Positions 25,560 to 31,599 of a stretch of 45,227 nucleotides of DNA are shown here, in pieces. Source of the stretch: CALMEH01 sp964548225 (lineage in GTDB: Bacteria; Acidobacteriota; Blastocatellia; Pyrinomonadales; Pyrinomonadaceae); the NCBI GenBank assembly GCA_964548225.1, contig CAZJQP010000031.1, positions 1 through 45,227 on the forward strand, written 5' to 3'. The notes beneath the pieces were generated by a model. It did not search any database and was not told the DNA's origin. It saw nothing but the letters and a program-made list of their open reading frames with translations. Positions within the stretch are counted from its first letter, which is position 1. Each line of letters begins with the position of its first letter. Both the position numbers and the translations under genes were made by a program.

Positions 25560-25920
25560 ATGTATCTTTGGCGGAAAATGAATGAGAAACAGCGGGAAGA
25601 TGCTTTGGAGTATCGGCGTTTGCGGCGGTTTCCGAAACACGCGCCGCCGCATTTCGATTTTGAGGGTGAACATCAATATCTCGTTACTGCCGCTTGTTAT
25701 GAACACGCGCATATTATCGGCAAATCGCCCGACAGAATGACCGATTGCGAAGCGGAATTTTAGAAATTTGCGAAAAATTCGGCACGGCGATTTACGCTTG
25801 GTGCGTTTTGCCGAATCATTATCACGTTTTATTGAAAACCGCCCAAATCAAATCTTTGCGAAAAGAAATCGGCTTATTTCACGGGCGAACTTCGTTCAAA
25901 TGTATCAACCAAAAATTGCA
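25560..25920 (+). pseudogene. REP-associated tyrosine transposase (RAYT, IS200/IS605-like), frameshifted and truncated
   Basis: The frame from ATG 25560 reads FDFEGEHQYLVTAACYEHAH and stops at 25763. Adding one T to the run at 25758-25761 joins it to LEICEKFGTAIYAWCVLPNH then YHVLLKTAQIKSLRKEIG and FHGRTSFK. The NHYH phrase is the HUH metal-binding motif of Y1 transposases of the REP-associated group. The homology ends near 25910-25920, before the region of the catalytic tyrosine, where the antitoxin gene's 3' end begins on the other strand. So the copy is dead through a one-base frameshift and loss of its C-terminal half. A compound hairpin ends 22 bp upstream of the ATG, the normal neighbourhood of such genes. 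Confidence 0.8.
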
Positions 25921-26151
25921 TTACATATACTCCTTGAAATCTTCGAGCGGCGCGTCGAAATCGGGCGCAAGTTCGTATTTGCCTTTTGCGCTTCCGGCTT
26001 TTCTGACAACCAAATCTTTCATACTGCCGAATTTTCTGTCTTTTCTTTTCGGTTTTTCGGTTTCCTGAACTTTGATTAAATTCAAATTCACCAACTCGTC
26101 AAGCAATTTTTTCGCTTTCGGCTCTAAAATTGTAATGGTCAAAGTTTCCAT
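25921..26151 (-). CDS. Orphan antitoxin-like protein (DUF2281-like C-terminus)
   Basis: A 76-residue protein. The start METLTITILEPKAKKLLDEL and the end DFDAPLEDFKEYM match small bacterial antitoxins whose acidic DFDAPLEDF tail normally blocks a partner toxin. The frame extends to 26211, but ATG 26151 gives the family N-terminus. The cognate toxin would be expected just downstream on the minus strand; that position is occupied by the truncated transposase on the opposite strand, so the toxin is missing. The middle is lysine-rich (EKPKRKDRKFG). It could protect against a toxin encoded elsewhere, or simply be a leftover. Confidence 0.65.
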   Translation of the reverse strand: METLTITILEPKAKKLLDELVNLNLIKVQETEKPKRKDRKFGSMKDLVVRKAGSAKGKYELAPDFDAPLEDFKEYM

Positions 26152-26217
26152 AAACCGGATTTTATCATAAAAAGCCGAAAGCAACCGTAATTTTTCAACC
26201 GAGTTATTCACACAGGT

Positions 26218-26477
26218 TCAGCCTCGTTCACGAGGCTTTCGCCGCAGGCGTATTTAGCCGCGCTCATTTATGGCGCGGGTTTGGCGATTGATGATTTTTT
26301 TAGGGCGTTTTAACGTCCTTTTCTTCGGCTTGAGCCATCTGTTCAAAAAAACCGAAAGCTAAAGCGGAAAAAAAGGACGTTAAAACGCCCTTTGGATTTT
26401 CTCCACAATTCAGACCGCGCCATAAATGAGCGCGGCTATTTGCCGCCTGCGGCGGAAAGCCCGATAAATCGGGCTGA
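26218..26477. repeat. Large nested palindromic element (about 260 bp)
   Basis: The ends form long imperfect inverted arms. Terminal hairpins are AGCCTCG-TTCA-CGAGGCT on the left and AGCCCGA-TAAA-TCGGGCT on the right, so the stems differ yet each still pairs. Inside them GCCGCGCTCATTTATGGCGC (from 26257) is repeated inverted at 26416 onward, and the inner 21-bp arms AGGGCGTTTTAACGTCCTTT (26302-26322) and 26371-26391 are perfect. It fills the gap between the antitoxin and the DUF433 gene and does not encode protein. Confidence 0.85.
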
Positions 26478-26555
26478 CAGTTTTTTCTGCAAAGATGAGT
26501 GATTTATATTTTTAACGAAACCGAGTAGAATTATTTCGGAAGGAATTTTATAAAT

Positions 26556-26873
26556 ATGACGGCGGTTATCGAAAGTTACATTGTGATTGATGAAAGAAAA
26601 GTCGCGTGGATTGACGGCACGAAGGTTAAGGTTATCGAAATCGCGCTTGATAAGTTAGCACATGGTTCGAGTCCCGAAGAACTGCATTTTCAATATCCGC
26701 ATCTTTCGATGGCGCAGATTCACGCCGCGCTTGCTTATTATTACGACCATCAGGAAGAACTCGAAAACGAGATTTTGCGCCGTCTGCGCGAGGTGAACGA
26801 ACTCTCCGCCCGCCAAGCCGATTCGCAACTTCAACAAAAATTGCGCCGTCTGCACCTCGAAAATGAGCGTTAA
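26556..26873 (+). CDS. DUF433 family antitoxin
   Basis: A 105-residue protein of the DUF433 family, small helix-turn-helix proteins that act as antitoxins. Seen: IDGTKVKVIEIALDKLAHGS, SPEELHFQYPHLSMAQIHAA and LAYYYDHQEELE, which is the family's whole core; the C-terminus is a charged helix likely to contact the toxin. GGAAGGA lies upstream of the ATG. Its 3' end overlaps the next gene by 11 bp, the usual arrangement of a DUF433/DUF5615 pair. Expected to bind DNA at its own promoter and neutralise the partner. Confidence 0.88.
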   Translation: MTAVIESYIVIDERKVAWIDGTKVKVIEIALDKLAHGSSPEELHFQYPHLSMAQIHAALAYYYDHQEELENEILRRLREVNELSARQADSQLQQKLRRLHLENER

Positions 26874-27213
26874 ACTTTATATGGATGTCCACGTCCGCCG
26901 CGCCGTTACCGAAGGTTTAAGGCTTCGCGGCGTTGATGTTTTGACCGCACGCGAAGACGGCGCGGCGGAATTAGAGGACGACGCGCTTTTAGACCGCGCC
27001 ACCGAATTAAACCGCGTTCTTTTTTCGCAAGACGACGACCTTTTGCGCGAAGCAAACAAACGTCAGCAAACAGGTGAACATTTCGCGGGCGTGATTTACG
27101 CGCATCAGCTAAACATCACCGTCGGACGCTCGATAGACGATTTGGAATTGATTGCAAAGGCGACCGATTCGGAAGAATGGCTGAACAATACGGTTTATTT
27201 GCCTCTCGATTAA
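26863..27213 (+). CDS. DUF5615 family PIN-like toxin
   Basis: A 116-residue PIN-like protein, the toxin partner of the DUF433 antitoxin. Acidic residues of the family are present: D8 in LYMDVHVRRAVTEGLRLRG, DVLTAREDGAAELEDDALL, and LFSQDDDLLREAN near residue 65, where metal-binding aspartates of a ribonuclease site lie. The C-terminal part (FAGVIYAHQLNITVGRSIDD) is complete. RNA cleavage is inferred from the PIN-like fold. Overlap with the upstream gene shows co-translation. Confidence 0.87.
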   Translation: MSVKLYMDVHVRRAVTEGLRLRGVDVLTAREDGAAELEDDALLDRATELNRVLFSQDDDLLREANKRQQTGEHFAGVIYAHQLNITVGRSIDDLELIAKATDSEEWLNNTVYLPLD

Positions 27214-27297
27214 ATGTTCCCGATTCACATATAATTTTTGACGAAACCGAACTGCAAAATCTACAATTAACCAAAGAATCTTAAAGAGGAAAATAAT

Positions 27298-28050
27298 TTG
27301 AGCGAAAAACAATTTAGTGGAAAATCGGCAATCGTTACGGGCGGAACGCGCGGGATTGGGAAGGCGATTGTGTTGGAATTGGCGCGTCGCGGTTGTAATG
27401 TGGCGTTTAATTATGCGAGAAGTGCGGACGACGCGGAGAAGTTAAAGGCGGAAATCGAAGCGTTGGGCGTGAAGGCGTTTGCGGCGCAGTGTGATGTGGC
27501 AAATGCGGAAAGTTCGGCGGATTTTGTGAAGCAAGTTACGGCGGAATTCGGCACGGTGAATTTTTTGGTGAATAATGCCGGAATTACGCGCGATATGTTG
27601 CTTCTGCGGATGAAAGAGGAAGATTGGGACAGTGTGATTGATACGAATTTGAAGGGCGCGTGGAATTTTTCAAAGTCGGTTTTGCGTCCGATGATGAAAA
27701 ATGACGGCGGTTCGATTTTGAATATTTCTTCTATTTCGGGTGTTGTCGGAATGCTCGGACAGACGAATTATTCGGCTTCAAAGGCGGGAATGATTGGTTT
27801 GACGAAGGCTCTGGCGAAAGAAATTGCGAGTCGGAAAATTACGGTTAATGCGCTGGCTTTGGGTTTGATTGAAACCGATATGTCGGGCGAAATGAACGAA
27901 GAACATCGAGCGAAAATTTTGGAAATGATTCCTTTGGGCAGACTCGGAAATGTGCAGGAAGTTGCGGAAATTGCTTGCTTTTTGTTGTCGGATTCTGCCA
28001 AATACATCACGGGACAAGTCATTCAGCCCGATGGTGGTTTAGCGATGTGA
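27298..28050 (+). CDS. fabG: 3-oxoacyl-ACP reductase (SDR family, FabG-type)
   Basis: A 250-residue short-chain dehydrogenase that reduces 3-oxoacyl-ACP with NADPH in fatty acid synthesis. Seen: the nucleotide-binding TGGTRGIGKAIVLELARRGC (residues 14-33), NNAGITRD, the active-site serine in ILNISSISGVVGMLGQTNYS with the YSASK tyrosine and lysine, and the C-terminal GLIETDMSGE, YITGQVIQPDGGLAM, all diagnostic for FabG. The start is TTG at 27298, set by AAAGAGGA about 8 bases upstream. The rhomboid gene follows after 42 bp. A different SDR substrate cannot be excluded. Confidence 0.9.
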   Translation: MSEKQFSGKSAIVTGGTRGIGKAIVLELARRGCNVAFNYARSADDAEKLKAEIEALGVKAFAAQCDVANAESSADFVKQVTAEFGTVNFLVNNAGITRDMLLLRMKEEDWDSVIDTNLKGAWNFSKSVLRPMMKNDGGSILNISSISGVVGMLGQTNYSASKAGMIGLTKALAKEIASRKITVNALALGLIETDMSGEMNEEHRAKILEMIPLGRLGNVQEVAEIACFLLSDSAKYITGQVIQPDGGLAM

Positions 28051-28092
28051 TTCGATTTTGAGTTGCAAAATCTAAAATCCAAAATTGAATTT

Positions 28093-28875
28093 ATGTCATT
28101 GGAATATCGAAACGAAGAAAGCGAAAATCCGGCTGAAGAATCTGAAAATTTTCAGCGGGCGAGTGTGGCTGTGCCTGTTTATTCGATAATTTTGATTGTT
28201 TGCCTAGTCGCTGTGTTTATTTGTCAAGCGGTTGCCGACAGTCAAAGTCCAGCTTTGGGACAGGGTAAAATTTCACCGATAATTGCCGGATTTGTAAAGC
28301 CGTTTTTTGCGGAAGGACAATATTGGCGGATTTTGACGGGCGCGACGCTTCACGCCGGCATTATGCACTTGTTTTTTAACTCTTACGCGCTTTTTTCGTT
28401 TGGAAAATTGATTGAAACGCTTTCAAATCGGGTGCATTTGGCGATTGTTTTTCTTCTGGCGGCGATTGGCGGCGGCGTTTTGAGTTTTATTTTTTCGCCC
28501 GAAGGGGTGTCGGTTGGCGCATCGGGCGGCATCGTCGGACTTTTGGGTTATATGACGGTTTATGGATTTAAACGCCGCAAACTTTTGCCCGAAGGTTTTT
28601 TGAAAGATTTGCTCGTCAATATCGCAATTATCGCCGTTTTCGGGATTTTTTTGATGTCGAGTATTGATAATTTCGCACATCTCGGCGGGTTGATTGTCGG
28701 TGCAGTTTATGGCTTTCTGCAAGTTCCGAACGATTTATACAAAGATCCGCGTGAAACAGGACAAGCGGCAAATATTTTAGGATTTGTTGCGCTCGGCGTG
28801 TTTATTTTGACGGCGATTTTCAGCATTTTGCTTCTTCTTGGAATTATTAATATCAATTTTCCCGCTCAGGCTTGA
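28093..28875 (+). CDS. Rhomboid family intramembrane serine protease
   Basis: A 260-residue polytopic membrane protein of the rhomboid family. The N-terminal 30 residues are acidic and cytosolic; about seven hydrophobic segments follow. The catalytic serine is in VSVGASGGIVGLLGY and the histidine in DNFAHLGGLIVGAVYG; HAGIMHLFFNSYALFSFG carries the conserved H and N of the family. So it should cleave membrane-spanning substrates. I chose ATG 28093 rather than the TTG at 28063, whose extra residues come from an AT-rich repetitive stretch. It is followed by a terminator-like hairpin shared with the convergent gene. Confidence 0.9.
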   Translation: MSLEYRNEESENPAEESENFQRASVAVPVYSIILIVCLVAVFICQAVADSQSPALGQGKISPIIAGFVKPFFAEGQYWRILTGATLHAGIMHLFFNSYALFSFGKLIETLSNRVHLAIVFLLAAIGGGVLSFIFSPEGVSVGASGGIVGLLGYMTVYGFKRRKLLPEGFLKDLLVNIAIIAVFGIFLMSSIDNFAHLGGLIVGAVYGFLQVPNDLYKDPRETGQAANILGFVALGVFILTAIFSILLLLGIININFPAQA

Positions 28876-28885
28876 AGTGAGGGGG

Positions 28886-28929
28886 AAATTCCCGACGCTA
28901 ATCGTGATGAGCCGTCGCGTCGGGAATTT
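28886..28929. terminator. Hairpin between convergent genes
   Basis: AAATTCCCGACGC (28886-28898) pairs perfectly with GCGTCGGGAATTT (28917-28929) around an 18-base loop. It lies between the 3' ends of the rhomboid gene and the convergent CSLREA gene, so it can act in both directions. Run-out T tracts are short. Confidence 0.6.
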
Positions 28930-28949
28930 TGGAGAGAGACTTTTCAAAA

Positions 28950-31439
28950 TTATTCGGAAGCCACGAAATTCAGTTCCGTAAAATCTTCGGTTAAAAAGAT
29001 TGTGCGCGGCGTGAATTGAAAACGCTTTGAATTAACCGAAATGATATATGTCTGTCCAACTCCGATTTCGCTGAAAAAATAGTAGCCGAAAGCACTTGTT
29101 CGAGTTGTTCGTATTGTGCCGTTTGGTGCGGTCAAAATGACCAAAGCATTACGGATTCCGCGTCCGTCGGAAGCCATAATTCTGCCGCTAATTGTTGCCG
29201 ATGCAGAAGTTGGAACTTGCACCTCAAATGCGCCGATGTCTGCGGCATCGCCGATGTTTGGCACCGAAGGCGAATCAAAAATTCTCGCAAAGCCGCGTTG
29301 GTCTACGGGCAATCCGAAGGAATTTCCGGCATCAATCGCACGGCTTCCGGGTTGCAGTTGATGTGTCGGAGTCGTGCCGCCGTAATTTGCTAATGGGTCA
29401 AGACGCGGATTATAAACAACGGCTGATGTTCCGACTTGGTCGTTCGGCTGATTGAAAGCTGTGATAATTCCGCGATTGCCGATGAGATTGAAGCCGTTTG
29501 ATGTAAAACCAGCGTCGGAATCGGCGGAAACGTCGGGGACATTTGTGTTATTGACGTTGGCGGCGACGATTGTGCTTTGGACGGTGATGGTCGTGCTGCT
29601 TCCGCGTCGGATTCCGCCGCCGACACCTGAAAGTCCGGCGGTTACGGAATTATTGGCAATCGTTGAGTTGCTAATCAAAGCACTCGCGGCTTGCGGCGTG
29701 AAATTATCTGCAAAAAACGTAACGCTTCGGACTAAAATTCCGCCTGCGTTTGCCGGATTTCCGAGTGCGGAATTGCCTGAAACCGTTGAATTTATAACTT
29801 CCAAATCGGTTGTAACTACATTGTTATCACGAAAACTTTCGATGCCGCCTGCCGTGTTGTTTGCGCCCGCCGCGATGTTACCCGAAATCGTGCTGTTGAT
29901 GATATGAAGATTGCTGTTGACGTTGCGGATTCCGCCGCCGCGCAAGGCTGTATTGGCGTTGACGACGCAATTTGTCAGCGTTAAATTTGCGCCGTTTTGA
30001 TTCAAAACTCCGCCGCCGTCGCCGGTCGGAACATTTCCGTTGGCAATCGTTATTTGATTGAAATTGACGGTAAAAGCTCCGTTGACGTTGAAAACGCGAC
30101 TGGCGTTGTTGCCCGAAATTGTGATTTTGTCTGCACCTGTTCCCGTAATTGTCAGATTTTTGGCAATCGTCAATTCGCTTTCAAGTGTGATTGTTTGCGG
30201 AACATTGAATAAAACCGCATCAAAAGTAATCGTTCCGCCTGCCGAAACATCCGCGATTGCTTGGCGCAAACTTCCCGTGTCAAGATTTGCGGTTGTCGTT
30301 ACACGCGGAAAATTTGAAATTTCAAACGCGCCGATGTCCGCATCGTCGCCGCCCGAGGCAGGCGGAATCGTGTCATCGTCGAAAGGTCGCTCAAAACTTC
30401 GCTGGTCGCCTGTCGAACCGAAACTCTTGCCTTTGTCAATCGCCGGACTTGTTGCTTGAAGCCGATGTGTCGGAGTTGTGCCGCCGTAATTTCCAAGTGC
30501 ATCAAGCAGAGGATTTATCGGTGAACCGGACGTGCCGACAATATCGTTATTCGCGTTCGGATTTCCGGCTGGAAACGAACCGCTTGCGCCGTTGTTTTTG
30601 CCGATGAGATTGTAGCCGCCTGTGATAAACGAATTGAAGCTGAAAACGTCCGGGTTCGTGCCGTTGTTCCCGGCAACAATCGAATTGCGAAGCGTCGTCG
30701 TGCCGTTATCATCGCCAACGCCGCCCGCACTGCTTACGCCGACATTTGCCGAATTTCCCGTAATCGTGCTGTTCGTAATCAAAGCCGGACTGTTGAAATC
30801 GTTCAAAATTCCGCCCGCGCTGAAGTTTCCGGCGTTTGCCGTGTTGCCCGAAACGGTCGAATTCGTCATCGTCAAAGTGCCGAAATTGAATATTCCGCCG
30901 CCCGCCGAGCTGTCAACGGCGGTGTTGTTGCTGATGGTCGAATTGATGATATTTATCGTGCCGCCGTTGGAAATTCCGCCGCCTTTTCCCGCGCTGTTGG
31001 CGGTGATGTGGCAAGCGGAAACGGTCAGATTTCCACTGTTCGAGATGCCGCCGCCGAAACCGAAATTCTTTGAGCCTTCACGGATTGTCATTCCGCTCAA
31101 AGTTACGGTAAAGCCTGACGGAATGTTGAAAACGCGCTGTCCGTTTGGCTCATCGCCGCGAATTGTCAGCAAATTTGCGCCTTTGCCGCGAATCGTTACG
31201 TTTTTATTGACGTTCAATTCGTTCAGAAAAAGGTCTATTGATTGCGCCGAATCAAACAGCGAACTAAAAACAATCAAATCGCCCGAACCAGCCGCCGAAA
31301 TCGCTTCGCGCAAACTGCAATCGGCATTACACACGCCGTCGTCTGTGTCAGCAATTTTTGTAACCGTCAGCGTCGCCGCATTGATATTTACTGCCAATCC
31401 GAAAAAAAATGCTAAAATTATTGATAAAAATTTTTTCAT
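28950..31439 (-). CDS. Secreted CSLREA-domain beta-helix protein (829 aa)
   Basis: An exported repeat protein. Signal peptide at 1-21 (KKFLSIILAFFFGLAVNINA), then the CSLREA motif (CNADCSLREAISAAGSGDLI, about 37-56). Two right-handed parallel beta-helix blocks follow, each with ladders of phrases like NSTISNNTA and STVSGNTA, and each closing with GNYGGTTPTHRLQ or ANYGGTTPTHQLQ and DIGAFE. The C-terminal about 90 residues form a carboxypeptidase-regulatory-like domain (GIRNALVILTAPNGTIRT, FGYYFFSEIGVGQTYIISV). Such proteins are surface or extracellular; function is unknown but the fold often binds polysaccharide. It is one of three paralogues on this strand. Confidence 0.88.
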   Translation of the reverse strand: MKKFLSIILAFFFGLAVNINAATLTVTKIADTDDGVCNADCSLREAISAAGSGDLIVFSSLFDSAQSIDLFLNELNVNKNVTIRGKGANLLTIRGDEPNGQRVFNIPSGFTVTLSGMTIREGSKNFGFGGGISNSGNLTVSACHITANSAGKGGGISNGGTINIINSTISNNTAVDSSAGGGIFNFGTLTMTNSTVSGNTANAGNFSAGGILNDFNSPALITNSTITGNSANVGVSSAGGVGDDNGTTTLRNSIVAGNNGTNPDVFSFNSFITGGYNLIGKNNGASGSFPAGNPNANNDIVGTSGSPINPLLDALGNYGGTTPTHRLQATSPAIDKGKSFGSTGDQRSFERPFDDDTIPPASGGDDADIGAFEISNFPRVTTTANLDTGSLRQAIADVSAGGTITFDAVLFNVPQTITLESELTIAKNLTITGTGADKITISGNNASRVFNVNGAFTVNFNQITIANGNVPTGDGGGVLNQNGANLTLTNCVVNANTALRGGGIRNVNSNLHIINSTISGNIAAGANNTAGGIESFRDNNVVTTDLEVINSTVSGNSALGNPANAGGILVRSVTFFADNFTPQAASALISNSTIANNSVTAGLSGVGGGIRRGSSTTITVQSTIVAANVNNTNVPDVSADSDAGFTSNGFNLIGNRGIITAFNQPNDQVGTSAVVYNPRLDPLANYGGTTPTHQLQPGSRAIDAGNSFGLPVDQRGFARIFDSPSVPNIGDAADIGAFEVQVPTSASATISGRIMASDGRGIRNALVILTAPNGTIRTTRTSAFGYYFFSEIGVGQTYIISVNSKRFQFTPRTIFLTEDFTELNFVASE

Positions 31440-31454
31440 TGTGTTCTCCTGTTC

Positions 31455-31586
31455 TGAGTTCCAACTTCAGTTGGCAAACCGCGAGTGAAGCGAAGCGGTT
31501 TCGGCGTTGATTAACTTTAAAGTGTGCCGACACAAAGCAAACGCAATCGCTTCGCTCGCGTTTGCGCCAACTGAAGTTGGAACTCA
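31455..31586. repeat. Compound hairpin element between two CSLREA genes
   Basis: TGAGTTCCAACTTCAGTTGG (31455-31474) is perfectly inverted at 31567-31586. Each end contains a hairpin (CCAACT-TC-AGTTGG). Between them are AACCGC...GCGGTT and AAACGC...GCGTTT stems with CTTCGCT-rich loops. The order of parts equals that of the element at 25411-25538, with different stem bases. Confidence 0.88.
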
Positions 31587-31599
31587 AAACTAAATCCAT

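Noticed and set aside
30622..31488. 288-aa plus-strand frame
   Set aside because: Antisense to the CSLREA gene; low-complexity proline/valine/leucine-rich sequence created by the repeat codons.
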